NCBI GenBank assembly: GCA_032027085.1
Contig: JAVSMS010000001.1
Location: 946,332 to 1,010,331, forward strand
From: Pseudorhodoplanes sp.
GTDB lineage: Bacteria > Pseudomonadota > Alphaproteobacteria > Rhizobiales > Xanthobacteraceae
DNA length: 64,000 bases
Reading direction: 5' to 3'
The notes beneath the pieces were generated by a model. It saw only the letters and a list, made by a program, of their open reading frames with translations, did no database searches and had not been told where the DNA came from. Below, one piece after another: positions 1 to 8,154 of the stretch (position 1 is the stretch's first letter; each line of letters opens with the position of its first letter). The position numbers were made by a program, and so were the translations under genes.

Positions 1-467
1 GCCGCCATGCCCGGATCTGCACCAATCCGCTGGCGGAAATGCTGTTTCTGCCGTCCGTCAAACGCGAGGAAGTGAGCCAGCGCGAAGCCATTGAACGCAT
101 CATCGAATTCGTGGAACTGGAGCGATATCGCCATACGCCAGTGGGCGGGCTGCCCTTCGGCACCCAGAAAATCATTGGTTTTGCGCGCGCTTTGGCGCTG
201 GAACCGGCCATATTGCTGCTGGATGAGCCATCGGCAGGGCTTAACCGTGAGGAACGCGAAGACCTTGCGCGTTTCATCCTGCGCATTAAACACGAGCTGA
301 ACATCGCCATGATCTGGATCGAGCACGACATGCAGATGGTGGCCGATCTTGCCGACCGGATTCATGTGCTCGACTATGGCCGCACGCTCGCCTCGGGACC
401 GGCGGAAACAGTGCTGAAGGATGAACGCGTTGTCGCGGCCTATCTCGGAACGGGAAAGAAAACATGA
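1..467 (+). CDS. livG: ABC transporter ATP-binding protein, LivG-like (5' end outside window)
   Basis: This is the C-terminal part of an ATPase subunit of a branched-chain amino acid/amide-type importer. The reading frame is open from base 3 with no start, so the Walker A half lies outside the window. A variant signature motif, LPFGTQKIIGFARAL, is followed by Walker B (AILLLDEPSAGL) and the H-loop (IWIEHDM). The LPFGTQ form of the signature and the short C-terminal tail are typical of LivG rather than LivF. In such systems it pairs with a second ATPase, two permeases and a periplasmic receptor, none of which is visible here. The substrate cannot be told from this fragment. The stop codon lies inside the next gene, so the two may be cotranscribed although their functions look unrelated. 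Confidence 0.85.
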   Translation, partial: RHARICTNPLAEMLFLPSVKREEVSQREAIERIIEFVELERYRHTPVGGLPFGTQKIIGFARALALEPAILLLDEPSAGLNREEREDLARFILRIKHELNIAMIWIEHDMQMVADLADRIHVLDYGRTLASGPAETVLKDERVVAAYLGTGKKT

Positions 468-1677
468 TCGCCGCCTGACGGGCGCGCTTGCGTTGTGCTG
501 CCTTCTGATTTTCTCCCTCCCCGTTGTCGCGCAACCCGCTCAATCCGATTTCCGCGCATTCCTTGAATCGCTGTGGCCGAAGGCACAGGCGCGCGGCGTC
601 ACCCGCGCAACTTTTGATTTTGCATTGAGCGGGCTCCAACCCGACACCGAAGCGATGGCCTTGACGAGGCGGCAGCCGGAATACGGCAAGGCGATCGGCG
701 CCTATCTCGGGAGCATGGTCTCGCAAGCGCGGATTCAAGGCGGCGTCAGAAGGCTAGCCGACTGGCGCGCGACACTTGACGCGGCCGAGCGACGATTCGG
801 CGTCGACCGGGAAATTCTGATCGCCATCTGGGGCATCGAGACCGGCTTCGGCGCCAATCCGGGCAGCAAGTCGGTGATCCGCTCACTCGCGAGCACTTCT
901 TTCGCCCGCTACAAGGGCGACCTGTTCCAGAACGAATTGATCGATGCGCTGCTGATCCTGCAGCAGGGCGACGTGCCGCGCGATCGCATGGTCGGCTCCT
1001 GGGCCGGCGCCATGGGCCAGCCGCAATTCATTCCGTCGAGCTATCTGAAATGGGCGGTGGATTTTTCCGGGGACGGCCGGCGCGACATCTGGACCAACGT
1101 GCCCGACGTGCTGGGCTCGATCGCCAATTACCTGAAGGCACATGGCTGGGTAACGGGCCTGCCCTGGGGCTTCGAGGTGATGCTTCCGCGCCAGTTCGAT
1201 TTCCACCGCAGCCGCGCAAGCTTTGCCGACTGGGCCGCGCTCGGCGTGCGGCGCGCCGACGGCCGCGCATTTCCGGCGCAAGGCGATGCCATCCTGTTCT
1301 TTCCGAGCGGCATTCGCGGGCCGGCGTTTCTCGCGACCGAAAATTTCAACGTGCTGAAGACCTACAACACATCCGATGTGTATGCGCTCGCGATCGGGCA
1401 TCTGGCCGACCGCCTGCGCGGCGGCGCGCCGATCGCGGGGCGCTGGCCGGAGGACGATCTGCAATTGACGCGCGAGGCGCGGCAGCGCATGCAGAAGCGC
1501 ATCGCCGAACTCGGCTACAACGTCAGCAATTTCGAGGGGCTGATCGATTTCGAATTGCGCGACGCGATCAGGGATATTCAGACGAAGGCCGGGCAAGTGC
1601 CGGATGGATATCCAGGGCCGGTGTTCTTGCAGACGCTCTACGCTGAAGGCGGCGGCGCGAGACGGCGGCTGCGGTAA
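421..1677 (+). CDS. Lytic murein transglycosylase, MltB family
   Basis: A periplasmic enzyme that cleaves the MurNAc-GlcNAc bond of peptidoglycan non-hydrolytically. The 418-residue product has a basic N-region and a hydrophobic stretch (about residues 19-37) ending VVAQPA, which looks like a signal peptide; no lipobox cysteine is obvious. The MltB-type catalytic domain follows, with the presumed catalytic Glu140 in IWGIETGFG and later the motif SWAGAMGQPQFIPSSY. The last 70 or so residues form a peptidoglycan-binding domain of the PG_binding_1 kind (QKRIAELGYNVSNFEG). The start at 421 overlaps the preceding ATPase gene by 47 bp, with AAGG just upstream; a downstream TTG would shorten the N-region. 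The enzyme family is clear, the exact start is not. Confidence 0.88.
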   Translation: MNALSRPISERERKHDRRLTGALALCCLLIFSLPVVAQPAQSDFRAFLESLWPKAQARGVTRATFDFALSGLQPDTEAMALTRRQPEYGKAIGAYLGSMVSQARIQGGVRRLADWRATLDAAERRFGVDREILIAIWGIETGFGANPGSKSVIRSLASTSFARYKGDLFQNELIDALLILQQGDVPRDRMVGSWAGAMGQPQFIPSSYLKWAVDFSGDGRRDIWTNVPDVLGSIANYLKAHGWVTGLPWGFEVMLPRQFDFHRSRASFADWAALGVRRADGRAFPAQGDAILFFPSGIRGPAFLATENFNVLKTYNTSDVYALAIGHLADRLRGGAPIAGRWPEDDLQLTREARQRMQKRIAELGYNVSNFEGLIDFELRDAIRDIQTKAGQVPDGYPGPVFLQTLYAEGGGARRRLR

Positions 1678-1740
1678 TTGCAGAGAAGATCGCAGGTCGG
1701 GTGAGCGCGGCCCGCCGTTTGCGAGAATGTTTCGGAGACC

Positions 1741-1830
1741 GTCTGCGCGTAACCGACGTTCTGTGCATGTGAATGTCGGGTTACGCGCAGACCGATTCCG
1801 ACGCTCACGGCGCTGCAGTGCCTGCAGCGC
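1741..1830. repeat. Palindromic repeat, copy A (left of HxlR/FAD-oxidase pair)
   Basis: Bases 1741-1757 and 1775-1792 form an inverted repeat (GTCTGCGCGTAACCGAC against GTCGGGTTACGCGCAGAC, one extra G). The 23 bases 1769-1791 recur exactly at 4204-4226, and weaker similarity continues to about 1830. It lies in the gap between convergent genes and is probably a dispersed intergenic repeat. Confidence 0.75.
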
Positions 1831-2503
1831 GCGACACCGGCCTGATATGTGCGAACATGCTGCGCGCATTCCAGGTTGGAAAGGCTCTTATGAGCGACGG
1901 GTCGCCGTCGAGCTGGATGCGGTCCTCCCGGGTGGCTTGGGACCAGGAGAGCTGGCCGGCGTGCCATTTGACGAAGGCTTCGGCTTCCGCCGTGATGTAG
2001 AGATCCTCGTCGAAGCCGGGATTCGTCTTGCAGATCTCTGTGTCTCCGCGTTCGATGAGCAGCCAATAACGCTCACGGTGCGGGCGGCCGGTGAAGTCGA
2101 AGCGGATGACGACGCGTCGATGCGGGAGCCGGTCCCGGCGGAGCGCATTGCACATCGACCACAGCGCCACAAAGGGGTCTAGGTTCTCGGGCGCGATTTC
2201 GAGCCAACGCGCGCCCCACTCACCGAGCGACTGGCAGACCGTGAAGAGTTCGTGGCCCGCGGACGTGAGCTCGTAATGGTGCCCGCGTCCGCCGGGCTTG
2301 GATGCCGACTCAACGACACCGACCCGTTCGAGCTGCTTGAGCCGCAGTGAAAGCAGAGTGCGGGAGAGTCCAGGCGCGCCATCCAGGATCTCACAGAAAC
2401 TTCCACAGCCAAGATGCAGGTTGCGGATGATCAGCGGTGTCCAGCGCTCGGCGAAAATCTCGGCGCCGCGTGCGATGGGGCAGTACTGGCCGTACGTCCT
2501 CAT
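1805..2503 (-). CDS. HxlR-family winged-helix transcriptional regulator
   Basis: A DNA-binding regulator of the HxlR/MarR-like group. The N-terminal 100 residues carry the family pattern (CPIARGAEIFAERWTPLIIR, later GLSRTLLSLRLKQLERVGVV), including the early Cys that some HxlR proteins use as a redox sensor. Residues from about 120 to 232 form an extra C-terminal domain that I do not recognise with certainty, so the protein is about twice the length of a minimal HxlR protein. The ATG at 2503 was chosen over an upstream TTG at 2521; GAGGA lies upstream. It is divergent from the FAD oxidase beginning at 2624, with about 120 bp between them, so it most likely regulates that gene and itself. Related repeats lie on both outer sides of the pair. 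Confidence 0.85.
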   Translation of the reverse strand: MRTYGQYCPIARGAEIFAERWTPLIIRNLHLGCGSFCEILDGAPGLSRTLLSLRLKQLERVGVVESASKPGGRGHHYELTSAGHELFTVCQSLGEWGARWLEIAPENLDPFVALWSMCNALRRDRLPHRRVVIRFDFTGRPHRERYWLLIERGDTEICKTNPGFDEDLYITAEAEAFVKWHAGQLSWSQATREDRIQLDGDPSLIRAFPTWNARSMFAHIRPVSRAAGTAAP

Positions 2504-2623
2504 GACGCCAGTGTTCCTCAACCGCCTTCGGCTGTGAAGTCCAGATTCTTGACTTTACGGCCGTGGTCCGCGGTGGCCCGATGTCGCGGTCGGGAGAGGA
2601 GGACAACACCAGAGGAGGACACA

Positions 2624-4075
2624 ATGACAACCCCGACGACCGCGGAACTCAGGCACGGAAGCAAGAAGCCGACCGTCGCGGAGATCGACGGATTCCGAGG
2701 CCGATTGATTAGTGCCGACCACGCCGACTACGACATCGCCCGTGCAGTCTGGAACGGTGCTATCAACCGGCGCCCGCGCCTGATCGCCCAATGCATCGGG
2801 ACCGCCGACGTGGTCGCAGCCGTGCGTTTCGCCCGCGACCACGATCTGGAGATCGCCATACGGGGTGGAGGCCACAACGTCGCAGGCACCGCCGTTTGCG
2901 ACGACGGGATCGTTATCGACCTCTCGGCGATGCGGGGCGTGCGAGTCGATCCCGCCGGCCGCAGGGCCTGGGTGCAAGGTGGTGCCTTGTGGGGCGACGT
3001 TGACCACGAAACACAAGCGCACGGGCTCGCCACCACCGGCGGAATCGTGAGCCACACCGGCGTCGCCGGACTGACGCTCGGCGGTGGCGTCGGCTGGCTG
3101 ATGCGCAAGCACGGCCTCACGATAGACAACCTCCTCACCGCCGACGTCGTAACGGCCGACGGCGAGTTGCTGCGGGCGTCCGAGAACGAGCATCCCGACC
3201 TGTTCTGGGCGGTGCGCGGCGGAGGCGGAAATTTCGGCGTGGTCACCTCGTTCGAGTTCCGCCTCCACCCCGTCGGGCCCGCCGTTCTGGCCGGGCCCGT
3301 CATCTGGGACGCAACCAACGCCGGTGAGGTTCTCCGCTTCTACCGCGACTTCATCGGCGACGCGCCGGACGAGCTTGGCACGATCGTGAGGTTCGGCGCC
3401 GCGCCGCCGCTGCCGGTCATCCCCGAGGATCTGCACTGGCGCCCGGTGATGATGGTCGGCACCTGCTATGCCGGGCCCATCGAGGACGGTGAGCAGGTGC
3501 TCCGTCCGCTCCGTGCATTCCGGACTCCGCTCCTCGACCTCGTCGGGCCGGCGCCCTATGTGGATTTCCAGAGCGCGCTCGACTCGACCGTCGTTCACGG
3601 TTGGAACTATTACTGGAAGTCCACCTACCTCCCCACGCTCCGTGACGACCTCATCGACGTAATTTCCGAGCATGCGTTCTCCGGCTCGTCGCCGCGGTCC
3701 TACGCAGCGATGTTCCATCTCAAGGGGGCGGTGAGCCGGATGGCCGAGGAGGTGACGGCATTCGGGAACCGGCAGGCGTCGCACGCAATCACCCTCGACG
3801 CTGTGTGGCGGCCCGGCGAGGACTTCGGCGACCGAGACACCGCCTGGACGCGAGGATTCTTCGCCGCGCTCGGCCGCTTCCGCGAAGGCGTCTATGTCAA
3901 CTTCCTCGGCGGTGACGAAGACCCCGACCGGGTCCGGGAGGCGTATGGCGACTCCGTTTACGACCGGCTGGTCGACGTGAAGACGACGTATGACCCCGAC
4001 AACGTCTTCCACCACAACCAGAACATCCGCCCCGGCACCAGCACGCGCATCAGCGGGGCCTTTGGTCCTCACTGA
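2624..4075 (+). CDS. FAD-binding oxidoreductase, PCMH/BBE type (6-hydroxynicotine oxidase-like)
   Basis: A flavoprotein oxidase of the PCMH (FAD_binding_4) plus BBE class, 483 residues. The FAD-binding part covers about residues 30-210 and includes EIAIRGGGHNVAGTAV, whose His is the usual site of 8-alpha-histidyl flavin attachment, then GGIVSHTGVAGLTLGGGVGW and WAVRGGGGNFGVVTSFEF. The C-terminal BBE segment holds YDRLVDVKTTYDPDNVFHHN. The second covalent-link Cys of bicovalent members is not obvious, since the region reads SHTGVAGLT. The substrate is unknown; relatives oxidise alkaloids, sugars or secondary metabolites. The start was set at the ATG preceded by AGAGGAGG, not at upstream in-frame codons. 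It is divergent from the HxlR regulator. The long open antisense frame is a GC artefact. Confidence 0.88.
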   Translation: MTTPTTAELRHGSKKPTVAEIDGFRGRLISADHADYDIARAVWNGAINRRPRLIAQCIGTADVVAAVRFARDHDLEIAIRGGGHNVAGTAVCDDGIVIDLSAMRGVRVDPAGRRAWVQGGALWGDVDHETQAHGLATTGGIVSHTGVAGLTLGGGVGWLMRKHGLTIDNLLTADVVTADGELLRASENEHPDLFWAVRGGGGNFGVVTSFEFRLHPVGPAVLAGPVIWDATNAGEVLRFYRDFIGDAPDELGTIVRFGAAPPLPVIPEDLHWRPVMMVGTCYAGPIEDGEQVLRPLRAFRTPLLDLVGPAPYVDFQSALDSTVVHGWNYYWKSTYLPTLRDDLIDVISEHAFSGSSPRSYAAMFHLKGAVSRMAEEVTAFGNRQASHAITLDAVWRPGEDFGDRDTAWTRGFFAALGRFREGVYVNFLGGDEDPDRVREAYGDSVYDRLVDVKTTYDPDNVFHHNQNIRPGTSTRISGAFGPH

Positions 4076-4203
4076 CGCGCAGATTCGGGAGGGCGCCGCA
4101 GAATCCGTTGCGAGCGCGCGCCGGGTTTCGGGAAGCGGCGGCGCCAAGGACACGTGTCAAGGACACCTACACAGCGCGGGAGCGAGCATACGACCTGATG
4201 CCC

Positions 4204-4275
4204 GTGAATGTCGGGTTACGCGCAGATCCAATCCGAAGCTGATAGCGCCGCAGTGCCTGCGCTAACCCGACCTAC
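4204..4275. repeat. Palindromic repeat, copy B (right of HxlR/FAD-oxidase pair)
   Basis: Bases 4204-4226 are identical to 1769-1791 of copy A, and similarity continues to about 4262. Within this copy TGTCGGGTTACGCGCAG (from 4210) faces TGCGCTAACCCGA (4258-4270), so it can fold into a hairpin. It sits between the convergent oxidase and MTHFR-like genes. Confidence 0.75.
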
Positions 4276-4287
4276 AAACCAAATGCG

Positions 4288-5217
4288 CTACCACCCGCTC
4301 CTCCGCCTGATCTCCGTGATCACCTCGGGCACGGCGTCGTCATGGTTCGGCGCCATGATATGCGCGCCGGCGACGCCTGGGATGGTGGCAATCTCCTCCA
4401 GATATTCGACCAGGATCGCCTTGCCTTCGCGCGCGGGATCGGCGGCCTGCTCCATGCGATCGACCATCGCGTCGGGAATGATCGAACCGAACAGATGCTG
4501 CCTGATCCAGCGCGCGGATTTCGCTGAGCGCAACGGCACCACCCCGATCAGCATGAACAGCTTCTCAGGGATTCCGAAATCGGAAAGCCGCGCCATGTAG
4601 CGGCGCAGGATCTGCGCGTCCATGCAGAATTGCGTCTGCGCGAATTGCGCGCCGGCGGCGATCTTCGCGGTCAGCGCGGCGGGCTTCCACTCGGCCGGCG
4701 GGTCGATCGGCATGTCGGCGGCACCGAGGAAAAAATCCGCCTCGCCGGCAATCTTCCGTCCGCTTGGCAATTCGCCCTGATCGCGCATCCGCGCCGCCGT
4801 CTGCAACAGGGTGCGGGCATCAAGATCGAAGACCGCCTTGGCATCGGGCTGGTCGCCGGCGTCGGGATTGTCACCGCGCAGAGCCAGCAGATTGCGCACG
4901 CCGAGCGTCGCCGCCGCGAGCAGCGCGCTCTGCAGCGCGATGCGGTTGCGGTCGCGGCAGGTGAGTTGCAACACCGGATCGATGCCATTGTCGATGAGAA
5001 TGGCGGCGGCGGTCACGCTGTCCATGTGCGGGCGCGCGCCGGCGCCGTCGGTGACATTGACGGCGTCAGCCAGGCCCTTGAGCGGCAGCGCCTTGGCGAG
5101 TAGATCGTTCCGATCACAGGAGACCGGCGGCGTGATTTCGGCGGTGACGACGAAGCGTTTGCTTTTCAGCGTTTCGTGGAGACGATGCGTGTCAGCCGCC
5201 TGTTGCGAAAGGCTCAT
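4288..5217 (-). CDS. Methylenetetrahydrofolate reductase-family protein
   Basis: A 309-residue TIM-barrel flavoprotein of the MetF family, which interconverts 5,10-methylene- and 5-methyl-tetrahydrofolate. Visible family features are FVVTAEITPP at the N-terminus with the conserved Glu, VNVTDGAGARPHMDS, the LTCRDRNRIALQ motif, LLALRGDNP for cofactor binding, and AQFAQTQFCMD. The length equals that of bacterial MetF. The DRNRIALQ form resembles MetF proteins of one-carbon and O-demethylation pathways, so a role in methyl transfer from methoxylated compounds is possible, but no methyltransferase is beside it. The gene stands alone between repeat elements. It may be the housekeeping enzyme for methionine synthesis or a paralogue; the window cannot decide. 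Confidence 0.85.
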   Translation of the reverse strand: MSLSQQAADTHRLHETLKSKRFVVTAEITPPVSCDRNDLLAKALPLKGLADAVNVTDGAGARPHMDSVTAAAILIDNGIDPVLQLTCRDRNRIALQSALLAAATLGVRNLLALRGDNPDAGDQPDAKAVFDLDARTLLQTAARMRDQGELPSGRKIAGEADFFLGAADMPIDPPAEWKPAALTAKIAAGAQFAQTQFCMDAQILRRYMARLSDFGIPEKLFMLIGVVPLRSAKSARWIRQHLFGSIIPDAMVDRMEQAADPAREGKAILVEYLEEIATIPGVAGAHIMAPNHDDAVPEVITEIRRRSGW

Positions 5218-5242
5218 GGATCAAACGCTCTCCAAATGATCG

Positions 5243-5321
5243 CCGTCATCCTAAAGGTGCGCGCCAACGGGTCCGCGCAAAGCGCGGCCCGATGGTAAAC
5301 TACGCGCGCCTCGAAGGATAA
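5243..5321. repeat. Dispersed CCGTCA...CCTCGAAGGAT-type repeat, copy 1
   Basis: An intergenic element starting CCGTCATCC and ending CGCGCCTCGAAGGAT. Related elements occur at 38917-39035 and 52340-52390. Its inner part holds short inverted repeats. No gene is supported in the 145-bp gap. Confidence 0.55.
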
Positions 5322-5362
5322 GCGGCCCGCCTGTTGCCCGTGTTCACCGGGTCACAGAAGGT

Positions 5363-6394
5363 TCACGATACCAGAGCGGAGCGTCTGGCAAAGGCGGGCA
5401 TCACGTCGCGGCCAAAGAGATTGATGGAAGATGCCGCTTCATCAAAGCTCATGTCGCCGAAAATCATCTGCCCCAGGACGTAATTGACGCCGGCCTCCTG
5501 TTCCAGCGTCGCGAGATAGCCGTGGACGGTCGCCGGAGAGCCGGCGATGCCATGACCGAGCGCCGACAATTCATCGAAGGTTTCGGGATAAATCTCCTTC
5601 AGCGGGAAATCGGCGCGGGCGTGTCGCCAGAGATAGTCGATGGCCTCGCGCCAGCGCGCATAGGCACGCTGCGCGAGCTTCTCCGCTGCGGCGTCGGTGT
5701 CGGCGACCACGACATGGCGCGTGATTCCGATGCGCGGCAGTGCCGCCGGCCGGCGGCCGAGTTCGGCCCATTCCTTGCGGTAGCGCTCGCTGATCTCGCG
5801 CGACCGCGACGCAGGCCCGAGCGAGACGACATTGATGCCGCGCGAGACGCCCCACATGATCGCTTCCGCGCTTGGCGCGCCGTACCAGATCGGCGGATGC
5901 GGCTGCTGCAGCGGCCGTGCCTGCACGAGATAATCCCTGTATTTGAAAAACTCGCCCTCGAAATTCACAACGTCATTCTCGAACGCGCGCAGCAGCACAA
6001 CGAACGCCTCGTGATAGCGCGCGGCTGCCGTCGCAGCGTCGATGCCGTAGCGCTCATGCTCCAGCAGCGCACCGCCGCGGCCGACGCCGAGCATCAGCCG
6101 GCCATTGCTCATGTGATCGAGCATGCAGATTTCTTCAAACAGACGCAGCGGATGATGGAGCGGCAGCACGTAAACGAGCGGCCCGAGCCTGATGCGGCGG
6201 GTGCGCTGGATCGCCGCCGCCAGGAAGACGCTCGGCGAGGGCACGGCGCCAAGCGGCGTCGAATGGTGCTCCGCCAAATGATAGCCGTAAAAGCCCTGCT
6301 GCTCGATAAGTTCGATGAGTTTCAGTCGGCTCTCGAACAGGGATCCCAATGCGTCGCCGTTCTGGTCGAGATGGTCAAAAATTCCAAATTCCAC
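5363..6394 (-). CDS. LLM-class flavin-dependent oxidoreductase
   Basis: A bacterial luciferase-like monooxygenase, using reduced flavin and O2 on an unknown substrate, 343 residues. The family pattern is clear: EFGIFDHLDQNG at the start, GYHLAEHHS, IRLGPLVYVLPLHHPLRL, VGRGG, and IWYGAPSAEAIMWGVSRGINV in the middle. I start at the GTG at 6394, which follows a purine-rich stretch (GGGAAGGGTAAGGGC) and gives the normal length; the open frame continues upstream to 6523 but that extension has no family features. The gene is alone, with a repeat-rich gap on its 5' side. LLM proteins of this group often act on sulfonates, nitriles or terpenoids, but nothing nearby narrows the choice. Confidence 0.88.
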   Translation of the reverse strand: MEFGIFDHLDQNGDALGSLFESRLKLIELIEQQGFYGYHLAEHHSTPLGAVPSPSVFLAAAIQRTRRIRLGPLVYVLPLHHPLRLFEEICMLDHMSNGRLMLGVGRGGALLEHERYGIDAATAAARYHEAFVVLLRAFENDVVNFEGEFFKYRDYLVQARPLQQPHPPIWYGAPSAEAIMWGVSRGINVVSLGPASRSREISERYRKEWAELGRRPAALPRIGITRHVVVADTDAAAEKLAQRAYARWREAIDYLWRHARADFPLKEIYPETFDELSALGHGIAGSPATVHGYLATLEQEAGVNYVLGQMIFGDMSFDEAASSINLFGRDVMPAFARRSALVS

Positions 6395-6749
6395 GCCCTT
6401 ACCCTTCCCCTCGCGCCTGCGCGCTGTGTCCTCCAGAGAGGGCATCTTACGACGAGGTATTTCGGAAGAACAATTTAACGGGTCAAGCGCGATGGGTATT
6501 CCGAGAAATGATCGGCCGCTCAAATCTACGCCCTCTGCCCGTATTTGCGCCCGCTCCTCTCGCGAGAGAGGGCCACTCGCAGTTCAGCACGTGAAGTTGC
6601 GTGAGGGGGAGCGTCACCCGCCCAATGGGGCCTGTTGAAAGCTTGGCGTAGCCCTCTCCCGCAAGGGGAACGCGCGCCATAACAAGCGCGCCCATCCGCG
6701 AAAACGGGCCGCGAGGAAGCAAAATCAGAAGTTCTGGGAATCCCTGGAA
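6395..6749. other. Intergenic stretch without a supported gene
   Basis: About 355 bp between the LLM gene and the tRNA. It holds short inverted repeats such as CTCTCGCGAGAG and purine-rich repeats of the kind common between genes in this group of bacteria. The open frames here have no convincing start or composition. Confidence 0.5.
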
Positions 6750-6826
6750 TGGTACAGGTGGGTGGGCTCGAACCACCGACCTCCGGTTCCACAGACCGGC
6801 GCTCTAACCAACTGAGCTACACCTGC
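6750..6826 (-). tRNA. tRNA-His (anticodon GTG)
   Basis: Read on the minus strand the 77 bases fold as a full cloverleaf. The acceptor stem GCAGGTG pairs with CACCTGT, the D arm is TAGCTCAGTTGGTTAGAGC, the anticodon stem-loop is CCGGT-CTGTGGA-ACCGG, and the T arm is GGTGG-TTCGAGC-CCACC. The anticodon GTG gives histidine. The discriminator is A73 and CCA is encoded. The stem begins with G1 facing T72 and leaves no paired G-1. This matches the alphaproteobacterial type of His-tRNA, which is recognised by its synthetase through U72, A73 and the anticodon rather than through G-1:C73. Confidence 0.97.
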
Positions 6827-7049
6827 ACGCGAGCGGGCGGAAACTAGGAGCAAAGATCCGGTTTGGCAAGCAACCCGAGCATGCCTGGCAAGCGGGCACG
6901 CGTCAGCACAAGGCAGTTGTTGAACGGGCATTCCGGGGCGCCGGCCGAAGCGCGCGAAGGCGCGCGAACCCCGAATCCGGATGCATTTTCTGAACGTGCG
7001 TCTGCATTCCGGCTCCGACACTTCGCGCCGTCCCGGAACGACGATCTTC

Positions 7050-7086
7050 AAAAAGCATCAGGCCCGGAGCAAGCCGGGCCTGATGC
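7050..7086 (-). terminator. Rho-independent terminator of the first phasin gene
   Basis: On the minus strand, just after the phasin stop codon, a perfect 13-bp stem (GCATCAGGCCCGG with CCGGGCCTGATGC, 6-nt loop) is followed by TTTTT at 7054-7050. Confidence 0.9.
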
Positions 7087-7113
7087 GCATTCGGTGCGGC
7101 CTGAGCGAAGGGC

Positions 7114-7599
7114 TCAGGAGGCTTTCTTGAAGGCCGAGTTCATGCCGCTCTTGAGCGGCTCGGTGGTTTCGGTCGCGACCTTCTGAGCCAGAGTCGTCAG
7201 TTCCCTGGCCTGCGCGGTCGCGGTCTCGAACTGCTTGCGGGCATGCGCGGTGGACAGCTCGACAACTTCGGAGAGCGACTTCGCGGTAACGATCTCGCTG
7301 TAGAAATCGAACGTGGCATTCATGTTGTTGCGGGCCGCATCGATCAACGCCAAACCGTAATCGGCAGCACCCTTGGCGGCGGTCGAATAGGTGGATTCCA
7401 GCACGTCGGTGGCTTCTTCGGTTGCGGCCTTCATCTTTTCCCAGTTGTCCTTGGCCTGGGACACGCCCTTTTCCGCAAATTCGCGGAAAGCGGCGGGGAC
7501 TTCCATTTTCGGCATTTCAAAGTTCGGAAACTCAAGCTTCGGGGCCTCGAAGCTGGAGGCAGGTTTCTTCGCCTTCACGGTCGTAGTGGCCTCGGTCAT
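7114..7599 (-). CDS. Phasin family protein (larger)
   Basis: A polyhydroxyalkanoate granule-associated protein of 161 residues. After a Lys/Ala-rich N-terminus come three short repeats of the type FPNFEMPKMEVPAAF, then a long amphipathic helical part (KGVSQAKDNWEKMKAATEEATDVLE) that matches the Phasin_2 pattern, including the LIDAARNNMNATFDFYSEI segment. Start at the ATG preceded by AAGGA; the frame extends upstream to 7701 without family features. A strong terminator follows the gene. Two TGC-N3-GCA palindromes lie about 95-120 bp upstream of the ATG. A second, smaller phasin lies upstream on the same strand, and an acetoacetate-CoA ligase at 18.8 kb is also consistent with PHB turnover. Confidence 0.92.
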   Translation of the reverse strand: MTEATTTVKAKKPASSFEAPKLEFPNFEMPKMEVPAAFREFAEKGVSQAKDNWEKMKAATEEATDVLESTYSTAAKGAADYGLALIDAARNNMNATFDFYSEIVTAKSLSEVVELSTAHARKQFETATAQARELTTLAQKVATETTEPLKSGMNSAFKKAS

Positions 7600-7691
7600 G
7601 GCGCAAATCCTTCGGTTGGGCGCTGCTTCCGCTGCGGATCGGTTCGTCCCTGGGGCGATCCGGGAATTAGCTTGCCTATCACTTTTTATTG

Positions 7692-7720
7692 TGCGTCGCA
7701 ATAGGACTTATTGCGTCGCA
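7692..7720 (-). promoter_or_regulatory. Paired TGC-N3-GCA sites, candidate PhaR operator
   Basis: TGCGTCGCA occurs at 7692-7700 and again at 7712-7720, 20 bp centre to centre, in the leader of the larger phasin gene. PhaR repressors of PHB-storing alphaproteobacteria bind TGC...GCA palindromes in phasin promoters (from memory). Two helical turns of spacing would place both sites on one face of the DNA. Confidence 0.55.
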
Positions 7721-7773
7721 ATATTGCCACATTGCGGCCTGTCCGGACCACATCAGCCCTGCGGGTGACGGAA

Positions 7774-8154
7774 TTATTGAGGTTTTGTGGTCTCGCGCGT
7801 CATCTGGGCGGCGACCTCGCTCAATTCCTTCGCCTGCTCGTTCAGCGCACGGATCTGCTCCTGAATGTAATCCTGGTGCAGCTTCACGACCTCCTGGACA
7901 TTCTTCGCCTGAACCAGTTTCTGCGCGAAATCGAAGGACGCCGCGATATTACGCTGGGCAAAGCTGACGGCCCGGCTGCTCACGTCCATCATCCCCGAAC
8001 TTGCCATGGTGGTGCGCGCTTCCATGTCGACCACCGCCTTGTTGGCCGCGGACATAAAGCCCTCAAAGGCCTGGCGGGCCTGGGCGACGCTCTGTTCGGC
8101 AAATTTCCGCATGTCGGCGGGAATTTCGAATGATTTCATCGGATCGATGGCCAT
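7774..8154 (-). CDS. Phasin family protein (smaller)
   Basis: A 126-residue phasin, probably coating PHB granules. The protein is nearly all amphipathic helix: ADMRKFAEQSVAQARQAFEGF, SSRAVSFAQRNIAASFDFAQKL and VVKLHQDYIQEQIRALNEQ match the Phasin_2 family. There is no signal peptide or membrane segment. The ATG at 8154 is preceded by GGAGAGG and was chosen over upstream in-frame starts. It lies upstream of the larger phasin on the same strand with 174 bp between them, so each likely has its own promoter. Upstream, TTGCGT and ACGCAA (8215-8230) form a further spaced inverted repeat similar to the sites before the other phasin. Confidence 0.9.
   Translation of the reverse strand: MAIDPMKSFEIPADMRKFAEQSVAQARQAFEGFMSAANKAVVDMEARTTMASSGMMDVSSRAVSFAQRNIAASFDFAQKLVQAKNVQEVVKLHQDYIQEQIRALNEQAKELSEVAAQMTRETTKPQ

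Noticed and set aside
2555-4153. A 532-codon open frame antisense to the FAD oxidase
   Set aside because: The sense strand has all motifs of the flavin oxidase family. The antisense product has no recognisable domain and is explained by high GC at third codon positions.
6750-6826. tRNA-His as the attachment site of an integrated island
   Set aside because: I saw no integrase gene and no second copy of the tRNA 3' end within the window.
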